64,000 bases of DNA from Butyrivibrio sp. (GTDB lineage Bacteria; Bacillota; Clostridia; Lachnospirales; Lachnospiraceae), in the NCBI RefSeq assembly GCF_017433805.1, contig NZ_JAFRGN010000033.1, positions 62,001 through 126,000 of the forward strand, read 5' to 3'. The notes under the pieces are model-generated. The model ran no database searches. It was not told the DNA's origin and saw only the letters and a program-made list of their open reading frames with translations. This document shows, piece by piece, positions 55,257 to 63,755 of the stretch (the first letter of the stretch is position 1; each line of letters begins with the position of its first letter). Both the position numbers and the translations under genes were made by a program.

Positions 55257-56660
55257 ATGGGAAATCGTGACGACGAGTACTACGATAGAGAAGACAGAAG
55301 ACCATCCCAGAGAAGTTCAAGGGATGATGATTACAGAGGCAGCAGACGTAGTGATGACAGATATAGAAATGATTACTACGAGGATGATTACGACGATTAT
55401 GATGACAGACCTCGCAGAAAGTCATCAGAGTCATCAAGAAATGCTTCAGGAAGTGGAAGCGGCTCCAGAAGCTCATCTGGCAGAAGTGCTTCACACAGCT
55501 CATCCAGAAGTGGTTCATCCAGAAGCAGCTCTTCAAGGAGCAGCTCATCCAGAAGCTCAGCTTCCAGATCAGCTAAGGGTTCTGGCAAGGGCGGATCAAG
55601 AGGAGGCAAGAAGAAAAAGAATCAGAAGCTTGGAATTATCCTTGTTCTTGCCGAGGTTGCAGTAGCTCTTGTTCTTTTATTTGTTGCATATCAGGTATTC
55701 TTCAAGGTTGATGTTACCAAGGTTGGTAAGGTTAACATGAATGAAGAAGTTATCAATAAGAGTATCAGCGAGACTGTTGCTGAGAACCAGGAGATGAAGG
55801 GCTATACCAACATCGCACTGTTCGGTGTAGACTCACGTGAGGGTGAGCTTACCAAGAAGACCAGAACAGATACAATCATCATTGCTTCTATCAACAATGA
55901 TACTGGTGCTGTTAAGCTCTGCTCAGTATATCGTGATACTTACCTCAACCTTAGTAACGATGAGTACACTAAGTGTAACGCAGCTTACGCTGAGGGTGGC
56001 CCAGAGCAGGCTATTTCAATGCTCAACATGAACCTCGATATGGATATTTCAGACTTTATCACTATCGGATTCAGAGGACTTACAGATGTTGTTAATGCTC
56101 TTGGCGGAGTACCTATCGAGGTAACAGACGCTGAGATTTCTCACCTTAATAACTACCAGGCTACAATGGCTCAGGAGCTCAAGATGGATTACACTCCAGT
56201 TCAGAGCGCCGGACTTCAGACACTCAATGGTCTTCAGGCTACAGCTTACTGCCGTATCAGATATACAGCAGGTGATGACTTCAAGCGTGCTGAGAGACAG
56301 AGAACAGTTCTTATGGCTTGTCTTGACAAGGCTAAGGGCATGAGCTATTCACAGCTTGAGACTGTTGCTAACAAGGCTTTTGGTGAGACTTATACATCAC
56401 TTGATCTTAGCGAGATCCTTGACCTTCTCAAGAATATTGCTAACTACGAGGTTATTGATAATAACGGATTCCCTGAAGAGACAATGCGTGCTACAGGCAC
56501 AATTGGTAAAAAGGGTAGCTGCGTAGTAGCTGTTGATCTTGAGTCTAACGTTAAGTGGCTTCACCAGTTCCTTTTCGAAGATACAGAGTATTCCGTATCT
56601 GAAGATGTTAAGAAGTACAGCGAGAAGATCAAATCTGATACAAGTTCTTACCTGAATTAA
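55257..56660 (+). CDS. LytR-CpsA-Psr (LCP) glycopolymer ligase
   Basis: 467 residues. LCP proteins attach lipid-linked glycopolymers to peptidoglycan outside the membrane. An Asp/Tyr/Arg-rich then Ser/Arg/Gly-rich cytoplasmic tail (~residues 1-125) precedes one membrane helix (~127-148) and the LCP domain (~180-400) with ALFGVDSREG, RTDTIIIASIN, YRDTYLNL and the Arg-rich RIRYTAGDDFKRAERQR. GGGAGG eight bases upstream fixes ATG 55257. It probably anchors the region 3 polymer. The long disordered tail is odd and echoes that of the GH25 protein. Confidence 0.93.
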   Translation: MGNRDDEYYDREDRRPSQRSSRDDDYRGSRRSDDRYRNDYYEDDYDDYDDRPRRKSSESSRNASGSGSGSRSSSGRSASHSSSRSGSSRSSSSRSSSSRSSASRSAKGSGKGGSRGGKKKKNQKLGIILVLAEVAVALVLLFVAYQVFFKVDVTKVGKVNMNEEVINKSISETVAENQEMKGYTNIALFGVDSREGELTKKTRTDTIIIASINNDTGAVKLCSVYRDTYLNLSNDEYTKCNAAYAEGGPEQAISMLNMNLDMDISDFITIGFRGLTDVVNALGGVPIEVTDAEISHLNNYQATMAQELKMDYTPVQSAGLQTLNGLQATAYCRIRYTAGDDFKRAERQRTVLMACLDKAKGMSYSQLETVANKAFGETYTSLDLSEILDLLKNIANYEVIDNNGFPEETMRATGTIGKKGSCVVAVDLESNVKWLHQFLFEDTEYSVSEDVKKYSEKIKSDTSSYLN

Positions 56661-56691
56661 CTGTAATTTTCTGAGGAAATTGATAAAATAT

Positions 56692-56726
56692 AAAGGGGCT
56701 GGGTTATATGACCTCGCCCCTTTTTT
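56692..56726 (+). terminator. Rho-independent terminator after the LCP gene
   Basis: AAAGGGGC (56692-56699) pairs with GCCCCTTT (56716-56723), with an inner GGT/ACC pair, and a run of six T ends at 56726. Confidence 0.88.
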
Positions 56727-56749
56727 GATAATTATAATTTGGAGAGTTT

Positions 56750-57679
56750 ATGAAGACTGTAGATGTAATTATACCCACCTACAAACCGGATATTTCGCTG
56801 TTTAGGCTGATTGATGACCTGGAGAGACAGTCCGTCAGACCTGAGCATATCATAATCATGAATACTGAGGAGCAGTACTGGAATGAACTTGTTAAGTCCA
56901 GCAACGAGAATCCTACAGATAAGTACGACAATATTATCATAAGACATGTTACCAGAAGTGAATTTGATCACGGTGAGACCAGGAATCAGGGAGTAGCTCT
57001 TTCAACGGCGGATTGTTTCCTTATGATGACACAGGATGCTTTCCCTAAGGATAAGATGCTTATTTCCAGCCTTGTTAAGGTACTTGAGAGAGATGTTGCT
57101 GCAGCTTATGCAAGACAATATCCCAAGACAGACTGTAATCTTGCAGAGCGCTATTCCAGAAAGTTTAATTATCCAAATGAGCCAATGAAGAAGACTCAGA
57201 AGGATGTGGACAAGCTCGGTATTAAGACATATTTTTGCTCTAATGTATGCGCTATGTATAGGCGTGATATATATGATGAGATTGGAGGCTTTACTCACAA
57301 GACTATCTTTAATGAAGATATGGTCTATGCGGGCAATGCTTGCCAGAGAGGCTATGCGATCTATTATGTGCCAGAGGCTGGAGTGATCCACTCTCACAAT
57401 TATTCATGTGCACAGCAGTTCCATCGCAATTTTGACCTGGGGGTTTCTCAGACTGATCATCCTGAGATCTTTGGAGGTATCAGTTCTGAATCAGAGGGTA
57501 AAAAGATGGTGGGACAGACCATTCAGCATTTCAGGCACATTGGTAAAGCTTATCTGATTCCGCATTACATTATTATGTGTGGATGCAGATTTATGGGATA
57601 CAAGCTTGGCAGAAATTACAAGAAGCTGCCTAAGGGGCTTATAATGGCTTGTACTATGAACAAAGAGTATTGGAAGTAA
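56750..57679 (+). CDS. GT2 rhamnosyltransferase-like protein
   Basis: 309 residues. DVIIPTYKPD opens a GT-A domain; the SEFDHGETRNQG block is typical of bacterial rhamnosyltransferases, and MTQDAFP takes the DxD position. FNEDMVYAGNACQRGY and a C-terminal basic region complete it. It lies after the LCP terminator but belongs by function to region 3; an own promoter was not found in the 23-bp gap after the terminator, so readthrough is likely. Confidence 0.85.
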   Translation: MKTVDVIIPTYKPDISLFRLIDDLERQSVRPEHIIIMNTEEQYWNELVKSSNENPTDKYDNIIIRHVTRSEFDHGETRNQGVALSTADCFLMMTQDAFPKDKMLISSLVKVLERDVAAAYARQYPKTDCNLAERYSRKFNYPNEPMKKTQKDVDKLGIKTYFCSNVCAMYRRDIYDEIGGFTHKTIFNEDMVYAGNACQRGYAIYYVPEAGVIHSHNYSCAQQFHRNFDLGVSQTDHPEIFGGISSESEGKKMVGQTIQHFRHIGKAYLIPHYIIMCGCRFMGYKLGRNYKKLPKGLIMACTMNKEYWK

Positions 57680-57703
57680 TCGGGGATATAGTGTTTTTGG
57701 AGT

Positions 57704-57717
57704 GTAGCGTAGGCTAC
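57704..57717 (+). other. Small hairpin in the gap before the (p)ppGpp synthetase gene
   Basis: GTAGC (57704-57708) pairs with GCTAC (57713-57717) across four bases. The following TGGGGTTATTTT is a poor T tract, so it is at best a weak terminator. Confidence 0.25.
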
Positions 57718-57743
57718 TGGGGTTATTTTAAGAGAGGGTATTT

Positions 57744-58394
57744 ATGGAGCTGGATCTTGCAGGAAGCAATATAAAAATTTCTGACGACATTAACACATGG
57801 GAGGAAGTTAACCTCCTTTATAATTCTGCGCTCAAGCAGATAACAACCAAGATAGAGATCCTGAATGAGGAGTTCCAGGAGGTGCACAGATACAATCCTA
57901 TCGAGCACACCAAGGCCAGACTCAAGTCTCCTGAGAGCATTGTCAAGAAGCTCAAGAGAAACGGCTACGAGTCAACAATAGGTAATATGGTACGTTATGT
58001 CAACGATATAGCTGGCATTCGTATCATATGTTCTTTTACGTCTGATATTTACAAGATTGCTGAGATGATCAGCAACCAGAAGGATATTCAGGTCCTTACA
58101 GTCAAGGACTATATCATGAATCCCAAGCCAAGTGGCTACAGAAGCTATCATATGATCATTTCTCTTCCTGTTTATCTGTCCGACAGGATTGTTAATGTTA
58201 AGGTAGAGATTCAGATCAGAACTGTAGCGATGGATTTCTGGGCTTCACTCGAGCACAAGATTCAGTATAAGTTTGAGGGAAAAGCTCCTGTACATATCAA
58301 TTCAGAGCTGCACGAATGTGCCAAGATGGTGGCAAGCCTCGATGCGAGAATGCTGTCTCTTAATGAAGAGATTCTGGCGATTTCGGAGAAGTAG
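57744..58394 (+). CDS. relQ: Small alarmone synthetase (RelQ/YjbM-type GTP pyrophosphokinase)
   Basis: Makes (p)ppGpp from ATP and GTP or GDP. 216 residues, the size of single-domain small alarmone synthetases; no HD hydrolase, TGS or ACT domain is present. RLKSPESIVKKLKR binds ATP, DIAGIRIICSF is the core strand, KPSGYRSYHM and VEIQIRT are the catalytic and GTP-binding elements, and WASLEHKIQYK closes the domain. AGAGAGGG precedes the ATG. It probably links envelope synthesis genes upstream with stress signalling only by location. Confidence 0.93.
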   Translation: MELDLAGSNIKISDDINTWEEVNLLYNSALKQITTKIEILNEEFQEVHRYNPIEHTKARLKSPESIVKKLKRNGYESTIGNMVRYVNDIAGIRIICSFTSDIYKIAEMISNQKDIQVLTVKDYIMNPKPSGYRSYHMIISLPVYLSDRIVNVKVEIQIRTVAMDFWASLEHKIQYKFEGKAPVHINSELHECAKMVASLDARMLSLNEEILAISEK

Positions 58395-58401
58395 CTAGAA
58401 G

Positions 58402-58473
58402 CACTCCTGGGGGTGTAACCTAAAATACCCCCTAACATGAGGAGTGGGTAGACACGGTCGCCCGCACCTACCC
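58402..58473 (+). ncRNA. Unidentified structured intergenic element
   Basis: In the 340-bp gap 58395-58734, a GC-rich block folds into two neighbouring hairpins. CACTCCT (58402-58408) pairs with AGGAGTG (58440-58446) and, stacked inside, GGGGGT (58409-58414) with ACCCCC (58427-58432). GGGTAG (58446-58451) pairs with CTACCC (58468-58473), with inner CGG/CCG. No T tract follows either. I recognise no known RNA family or mobile-element end. The remaining gap is very AT-rich apart from the promoter at 58622. Confidence 0.4.
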
Positions 58474-58621
58474 TATTATGAAAAAATCTATCTTTCGTTT
58501 GTCAGTTGCCGTATTGCTATCGGCTATGTAAATACTATACAAGTTAATTATTAATAAATTATGAACAAAAAATGAACTAGTAGTAAAATCGTACAATAAA
58601 TTATAAAAGTTACCTTTAATC

Positions 58622-58650
58622 TTGTTAATGTTGCATAAAAAATGTACAAT
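58622..58650 (+). promoter_or_regulatory. Sigma-A promoter of the coiled-coil protein gene
   Basis: TTGTTA (58622-58627), a 17-base spacer and TACAAT (58645-58650), giving an untranslated leader of about 78 bases before GTG 58735. Confidence 0.65.
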
Positions 58651-58734
58651 GACATTGTTGCTATTTTTTGCGCAGCCTGCGGAATGGGGAAATGAATAAT
58701 ATCCGCACATGCGCTGAGTTGGGAGGAAATAAAC

Positions 58735-59232
58735 GTGGAGAATTTCATGAACAAGCTTGCTGAGAAGATCAGCGCACAGGACATCATCAGAGCCAATTCA
58801 CAGGCAGAGGCTGCAGAAGCACAGCGTATCAAGCAGGAGGCTGAGCATTACAAAGCGCAGCTTGAAGAGATCAAGCATTCTTCAGAAGAGTACAAGGCTA
58901 TTCTCGAAGAGATGAGAAAAGATGCAGGCGAATACAAGAGCCAGCTTCAGGAGATGAAGGAAGATTCCAAGGCTTACAGACAGAAGCTTGAGGAGAATGA
59001 TACCAAGATTCATGATGTAGGCGTTCAGATATATAGAAATGTTCAGGCTGTTATCGAGAAGAGTCAGGACAAGAATAAGGAAGATATTAAGGATCTGCAG
59101 AACAGACTTGAGACACTTCAGGTTACTGTGGAGACCAAGAATAGTGCATTTTTGCCACTTACAATAATTACCATGATTTTGGTAATTGCAGATTTGGCCT
59201 TTAACATTCTGCGTTTTCTTGGTATTATCTAA
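58735..59232 (+). CDS. Tail-anchored coiled-coil membrane protein
   Basis: I recognise no family. 165 residues: a long Glu/Lys/Gln-rich coiled coil (~residues 20-135) with heptad-like repeats such as EEIKHSSEEYKAILEEM, and a single C-terminal membrane helix (~140-162), so most of the protein should be cytosolic and anchored by its tail. The start is GTG 58735, eight bases after GGGAGG; the first ATG (58747) is too far from that site. It is followed by a wall peptidase gene after 39 bp. A scaffold role is only a guess. Confidence 0.72.
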   Translation: MENFMNKLAEKISAQDIIRANSQAEAAEAQRIKQEAEHYKAQLEEIKHSSEEYKAILEEMRKDAGEYKSQLQEMKEDSKAYRQKLEENDTKIHDVGVQIYRNVQAVIEKSQDKNKEDIKDLQNRLETLQVTVETKNSAFLPLTIITMILVIADLAFNILRFLGII

Positions 59233-59271
59233 AGAATACTGATTAAATTTAGAAAGATTACTATTTTATTT

Positions 59272-60861
59272 ATGGGTTTGAGTAATACAGTTTTTAGAAA
59301 CAAGATAAAAATATGGTTTTTACGCTCAGCAATGGTGATCGTTACAGTGTGGATCCTATTTATGCCAAGCCTTGTTAAGTTCCAGAAGGGTGGCAATAAC
59401 ATTTTTACCGTCACACTTAATGGCACAGAGGTTGGTACAGTAGAGTCCAGAAATGATGCTTACGCTGCACTTAGACTTGCCAGAAAGGCTATTTCTGACA
59501 GCACTGAGGAGCTTACACTTGCTACATCCAATATCGCTGTAGAGGGCAGCAATGTTCTGTGGGGAACTGTTGAGTCTCCAGCAGAGGTTGCTACCAAGAT
59601 GGAAGCTGTTCTTAATAATAGTAAGAAGAGCACTCTTAACAGAGCTTATTCCATCAAGATCAACGAGTTTGCAGTTAATCTTGCCAGCATAGACGAAGTT
59701 ATGGAGCTTCTTGAGACAGCTCTTTCTAACTTCGATACTGAGGACCAGTACGATGTTAAGCTTGTCATGGATCCAAGCCGAGAAGTGAACGTACTCACAA
59801 CTCTTGTGCAGAGCAAGGAAGAGGTTAAGAGAGAAGAGCAGCAGACTCTTTTGAGTATGCCTGAATCAGGTTTTTTCAACACTATCTCTGATATCGTCAA
59901 TGAGGCCACTCCTCTTGCATATGACAAGGATTTCAGTGACTACAAGCTGGGACTTCAGTCAATTGATTTTGCCGATAAGGTTGAGATTGTAGAGAGCTAC
60001 CTTCCTTCAGAGGAGCTGACTGATCTGTCTACAGCTATTGATGATGTTACCAAGGACAAAGAGACCAATCAGATATACGAGGTTAAATCAGGCGATACAC
60101 TTAGTTCTATTGCTCTTGAGTATAACCTTACTGTTGCTGACCTTATAGCTATGAACGAATCTCTTGAGGATGAGTTCACCAGAATCCGTGTAGAGGACGA
60201 GCTTATCGTTACTGTTCCTGAGCCTGAGCTTTCAGTACAGTACACTGTAGAGGATTACTACGAGGAAGACTACGAGGCTGAGGTTGAGTATATTCCTAAT
60301 GATTCCTGGTATACCACACAGTCCAAGGTATTACAGGAGCCTTCAGCTGGACATCGTAAGGTTGTAGCTCTTATTACTTATACAGATAATAGTGAAGTTT
60401 CAAGAGAAATAGAAAAAGAGGAAGTTACCTATCAAGCTGTTCCCAAGATTGTTGAGAGGGGAACTATTGTGCCTCCTACATATATCAAGCCTATTTCCGG
60501 AGGAAGATTGTCTTCTGGATTTGGACGCAGAAGTGCGCCTAAAAAGGGAGCCAGCACTTATCATAAGGGTGTTGACTGGGCTACTCCGGTAGGAACAGCT
60601 GTTGTTGCATCTTCTTCTGGTACAGTAACTCGTGCCGGATGGGGAAGTGGATACGGATATTGTGTATATATCAAACATGCTGATGGAAGAGAGACCAGAT
60701 ATGGTCACCTTTCCAAGATACTTGTATCTACAGGACAGAAGGTTTCACAGGGACAGAAGATTGCTCTGTCTGGAAATACCGGTGTTTCAACAGGTCCGCA
60801 TTTGCACTTTGAGATTCTTATAAATGGATCTCAGGTTAATCCGCTTAATTATTTGAATTAA
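59272..60861 (+). CDS. Secreted LysM-G5-M23 peptidoglycan endopeptidase
   Basis: 529 residues. One N-terminal membrane or signal helix (~residues 17-33), an undefined domain (~40-265), a LysM peptidoglycan-binding domain (~268-315, YEVKSGDTLSSIALEYNL), a G5-type domain (~320-400) and a C-terminal M23 peptidase (~408-529). The zinc-site elements are H431/D435 in YHKGVDW and H510/H512 in GPHLHFE, so it should be active. It would cut cross-bridges or stem peptides outside the membrane. No lytic partner is adjacent; the coiled-coil protein is encoded just upstream. Confidence 0.93.
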   Translation: MGLSNTVFRNKIKIWFLRSAMVIVTVWILFMPSLVKFQKGGNNIFTVTLNGTEVGTVESRNDAYAALRLARKAISDSTEELTLATSNIAVEGSNVLWGTVESPAEVATKMEAVLNNSKKSTLNRAYSIKINEFAVNLASIDEVMELLETALSNFDTEDQYDVKLVMDPSREVNVLTTLVQSKEEVKREEQQTLLSMPESGFFNTISDIVNEATPLAYDKDFSDYKLGLQSIDFADKVEIVESYLPSEELTDLSTAIDDVTKDKETNQIYEVKSGDTLSSIALEYNLTVADLIAMNESLEDEFTRIRVEDELIVTVPEPELSVQYTVEDYYEEDYEAEVEYIPNDSWYTTQSKVLQEPSAGHRKVVALITYTDNSEVSREIEKEEVTYQAVPKIVERGTIVPPTYIKPISGGRLSSGFGRRSAPKKGASTYHKGVDWATPVGTAVVASSSGTVTRAGWGSGYGYCVYIKHADGRETRYGHLSKILVSTGQKVSQGQKIALSGNTGVSTGPHLHFEILINGSQVNPLNYLN

Positions 60862-60904
60862 AACGGAATAAGTTGTATGCTTTTTATTAGGTATATTTAC
60901 AAGT

Positions 60905-60933
60905 TTTACAAATGCAAATGTTTGTGATATAAA
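60905..60933 (+). promoter_or_regulatory. Promoter of murA
   Basis: TTTACA (60905-60910), a 17-base spacer and TATAAA (60928-60933), with an extended -10 TG at 60925-60926. The start codon of murA is about 45 bases beyond the predicted start site. Confidence 0.65.
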
Positions 60934-60983
60934 TATTGTTTGTTTGATTATAAATTGGAACTGATGCAACAGAGAGGTTGCTT

Positions 60984-62273
60984 ATGGAAAAGTACGTTAT
61001 TAAGGGCGGTAATCCACTTGTTGGTGAAGTGGAGATTGGTGGTGCCAAGAATGCTGCGCTTGCTATTTTAGCAGCTGCCACCATGACAGATGAGACCGTC
61101 TATATAGATAATATGCCTGACGAATCAGATACTAATGCGATGCTTCAGGCCATAGCTAGTACAGGTGCACATGTAGAGAGAGTTGACAGACATGCAGTTA
61201 AGATCAACGCTTCTGCAGTACACAATTATACGATTGAAGATTATATTAAAAAGATCCGTGCTTCATATTACCTTCTTGGAGCATTTCTTGGTAAATACAA
61301 ACAGGCCGGAGTAGTTCTTCCTAGCGGATGTAACATCGGACTTCGTCCTATTGACCAGCATATCAAGGGCTTTACTGCTCTTGGAGCCACAGTTAATATC
61401 GAGCATGGTATTATCGATGCTCATGCAGATAAGCTTGTTGGAAGCCACATTTACCTTGATGTTGTAAGTGTTGGTGCTACTATCAATATCATGATGGCAG
61501 CCACAATGGCAGAAGGTAAGACTATCATTGAGAATGCTGCCAAGGAGCCACATGTAGTAGATTTTGCGAACTTCCTTAACAGCATGGGTGCTAATATCAA
61601 GGGCGCAGGTACTGATGTTATCAGGATCAAGGGAGTTGAGAGACTTCACGGCACAGAATATACTATTATTCCTGATCAGATCGAGGCTGGAACATTCATG
61701 CTGGCAGCAGCTGCTACCAAGGGTGATATTACAGTCAAGAATGTAATTCCCAAGCACCTGGAGTCTATCAGTGCCAAGCTTATTGAGATGGGATGTCAGG
61801 TTCACGAGTCTGACGATGCTGTAAGAGTAGTTGCTACCAGAAGACTTCAGAACACCCATGTTAAGACACTTCCATATCCAGGATATCCTACAGATATGCA
61901 GCCACAGATTACTGTAGCTCTTGGACTAGCAAGTGGTATCAGTATTGTAACAGAGAGTATTTTTGAGAATAGATTCAAGTATGTCGATGAGCTTACCAGA
62001 ATGGGAGCTTGCATCAAGGTAGAGGGCAGCACAGCCATTATCGAAGGTGTCGACAAATATACAGGAGCTGTTGTTTCAGCACCTGACCTTAGAGCTGGTG
62101 CAGCGCTTGTTATTGCAGCACTTACAGCAGAGGGCTATTCAAGCGTCGAAGATATCAAGTATATCGAGAGAGGCTATGAGGATTTTGATCAAAAGCTTAG
62201 AGATCTTGGTGGTATCATCGAGAAGGTTGATTCTGAGCGAGATGAGCAGAAGTTCAAAATGAAACACGCATAA
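60984..62273 (+). CDS. murA: UDP-N-acetylglucosamine 1-carboxyvinyltransferase
   Basis: First committed step of peptidoglycan synthesis: transfers enolpyruvate from PEP to UDP-GlcNAc in the cytosol. 429 residues, the family size. GGAKNAAL opens the fold, and LPSGCNIGLRPID holds the PEP-reactive cysteine C116, so the enzyme should be fosfomycin-sensitive in principle. The start is ATG 60984, six bases after AGAGAGG; the TTG at 60978 is too close to that site. Firmicutes often carry two murA copies; which one this is cannot be told here. Confidence 0.96.
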   Translation: MEKYVIKGGNPLVGEVEIGGAKNAALAILAAATMTDETVYIDNMPDESDTNAMLQAIASTGAHVERVDRHAVKINASAVHNYTIEDYIKKIRASYYLLGAFLGKYKQAGVVLPSGCNIGLRPIDQHIKGFTALGATVNIEHGIIDAHADKLVGSHIYLDVVSVGATINIMMAATMAEGKTIIENAAKEPHVVDFANFLNSMGANIKGAGTDVIRIKGVERLHGTEYTIIPDQIEAGTFMLAAAATKGDITVKNVIPKHLESISAKLIEMGCQVHESDDAVRVVATRRLQNTHVKTLPYPGYPTDMQPQITVALGLASGISIVTESIFENRFKYVDELTRMGACIKVEGSTAIIEGVDKYTGAVVSAPDLRAGAALVIAALTAEGYSSVEDIKYIERGYEDFDQKLRDLGGIIEKVDSERDEQKFKMKHA

Positions 62274-62290
62274 ATAATATTGAGAATAAT

Positions 62291-62332
62291 AAATCCTGCT
62301 AACGGTGAATATCACTGATAGCAGGATTTTTT
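62291..62332. terminator. Bidirectional terminator between murA and the HD-GYP gene
   Basis: AAATCCTGCTA (62291-62301) pairs with TAGCAGGATTT (62319-62329); GTGA/TCAC pair inside. T runs on the plus side and A-rich sequence on the other side let it serve both convergent genes. Confidence 0.88.
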
Positions 62333-62342
62333 GTAAGTTCTT

Positions 62343-63425
62343 TTACATTATTTCCTTGATGTAAACGCCAGGGCATTTGCTCAGGTCGATGTAATCGTGG
62401 CCAATCTTGATAGTTGGCTTGGTAAGGAAGTTTTTGTTGATAAAAATGATTTCTCCTACTTCGCCGGTATTAAGGCGTACTGTAGACAAAAGGTAGGTGT
62501 TTACTATGTTCTGAAGGAAGCAGATGATCATTTCTGCATCGTACTTCTGTAAGCCTTCTTCTTCAAAGTTCTGGAGTGCAATGAAAGGACACAGAGGTTT
62601 TCTATAGTACCTGGCACTGGTCATGGCATCGTAAACATCAGTTATTGCCACAATCTTTGCATAAACATCAATCTGAGGAGCGGTAAGACCCTTCGGATAT
62701 CCGGAACCATCGCATCTTTCGTGGTGCATCAGCGCGGCATTTTTAATATGAATACTCATATCCAGATCTTTTATAATGTCAAAACCTTTTTCTGGATGAG
62801 TCCTCATGATTCGCAATTCATTTGGGTCAAGCTTGCCAGGCTTAGTTATGATTTCTTCTGGGATAGTGATTTTACCTATATCGTGGAAAAGACCTGCTAA
62901 GGTGGCCTTCTCTATTTCAGATTCATCCCACTTGAGCCACTGGGCAAGGATGTTGGAGGTAAGAGCAACATTTATGCAGTGTGTATAAGTTGGATCGTCG
63001 TAATCTCTTAAGTTGTGGAGCATATAGAAAACTTCAGAAGTTGACTTGCCGCTTTTTAACAGAGAACAGATAGGAGTCAGGAGTAGTTTGGGGTCAAAAG
63101 AACCCTTGCCAGAAACAAGATCATCGATACTGTCCTTGTATTTCTGGGCACAGGCTTCAAAATTCTGCTTAAACTCCTGGAATTCCTTAGACTGACGAAC
63201 TCGCTCCAGAGCAGTAAGCTCGTGGTCGTCATCTACTTCAAAAGCGTAATGGTCAATTCCGTTATCCTCAATTTCAACCTCACGAATAGAGTAAAAAACG
63301 AGCTTGGCAATATCGGATTTGTCCAGAATTGTTCCCTGATCCATTATCGTATTAAGATTATCTGTTACTACCTTCGTGGCAAGAACCATGCCAGGAAGCA
63401 GCTCTTTTGTAGCAATCTTTTTCAT
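62343..63425 (-). CDS. HD-GYP domain protein (probable c-di-GMP phosphodiesterase)
   Basis: 360 residues. The N-terminal ~100 residues form a small domain of the kind often found before HD-GYP domains, followed by the HD-GYP core: THCINVAL, LFHDIGKITIP with the metal-binding HD, MRTHPEKG, MHHERCDGSGYPKGL with the GYP element, and ITDVYDAMTSARYYR. HD-GYP proteins degrade cyclic di-GMP to pGpG or GMP. I use the ATG at 63425 with GGAG upstream; an ATG seven codons earlier (63446) is in frame. The C-terminal ~60 residues are beta-rich, resembling a PilZ-like or small barrel, not assigned. Confidence 0.9.
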   Translation of the reverse strand: MKKIATKELLPGMVLATKVVTDNLNTIMDQGTILDKSDIAKLVFYSIREVEIEDNGIDHYAFEVDDDHELTALERVRQSKEFQEFKQNFEACAQKYKDSIDDLVSGKGSFDPKLLLTPICSLLKSGKSTSEVFYMLHNLRDYDDPTYTHCINVALTSNILAQWLKWDESEIEKATLAGLFHDIGKITIPEEIITKPGKLDPNELRIMRTHPEKGFDIIKDLDMSIHIKNAALMHHERCDGSGYPKGLTAPQIDVYAKIVAITDVYDAMTSARYYRKPLCPFIALQNFEEEGLQKYDAEMIICFLQNIVNTYLLSTVRLNTGEVGEIIFINKNFLTKPTIKIGHDYIDLSKCPGVYIKEIM

Positions 63426-63470
63426 ATTAGCTCCGTAATTACGCATATTATCTCACGATAAGATATTTTA

Positions 63471-63499
63471 ATTATATTTTAGCTATTTTGTGTTGACAA
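63471..63499 (-). promoter_or_regulatory. Promoter of the HD-GYP gene
   Basis: On the reverse strand TTGTCA (complement of 63494-63499), a 17-base spacer and TATAAT (complement of 63471-63476). Its -35 box overlaps the -35 box of the divergent riboflavin-transporter promoter. Confidence 0.72.
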
Positions 63500-63522
63500 G
63501 TAGACTCATAAAAGTCTAATAT
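63493..63522 (+). promoter_or_regulatory. Promoter of the FMN riboswitch-ribU unit
   Basis: A perfect TTGACA (63493-63498), then TAATAT at 63517-63522 (18-base spacer). Between them TAGACT (63501-63506) and AGTCTA (63513-63518) form an inverted repeat that could bind a regulator. Confidence 0.65.
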
Positions 63523-63540
63523 AAATTTTATAAAATATAA

Positions 63541-63652
63541 ATTCTTCGGGGCAGGGTGTGATTCCCAACCGGCGGTATAGTCCGCGACCCACTTAGGTGG
63601 CTGATTTGGTGCGATTCCAAAACCGACAGTAAAGTCTGGATGAGAGAAGAAT
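63541..63652 (+). promoter_or_regulatory. FMN riboswitch (RFN element)
   Basis: Senses flavin mononucleotide in the nascent RNA. Conserved RFN blocks are seen in order: GGGGCAGGGTG, TTCCCAACCGGCGGTATAGT, CCGCGACC, and later CCGACAGTAAAGTCTGGATG. The closing stem P1 is ATTCTTC (63541-63547) with GAAGAAT (63646-63652). With FMN bound, the downstream terminator should form and switch off the transporter gene. Confidence 0.95.
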
Positions 63653-63674
63653 GCGCAATATTTATTTTTGTGGT

Positions 63675-63716
63675 AGCCCCAGGTCTGGATTTGTATCGAC
63701 TTGGAGCTTTTTCTTT
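63675..63716 (+). terminator. Riboswitch-controlled terminator
   Basis: AGCCCCAGGTC (63675-63685) pairs with GACTTGGAGCT (63698-63708) with one mismatch and one G-T pair, followed by TTTTTCTTTT. It lies between the RFN element and the transporter gene, as in other FMN-controlled leaders. Confidence 0.8.
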
Positions 63717-63755
63717 TCCCTTGAATTCCAAACCCGATGGAGAAAAGGAGAAAAC

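Noticed and set aside
55397-55609. Reverse-strand Leu/Pro/Glu-rich frame
   Set aside because: Antisense to the Ser/Arg-rich tail of the LCP protein.
58402-58473. tRNA or known riboswitch
   Set aside because: No cloverleaf with anticodon and T arms, and no block of a riboswitch class I can name.
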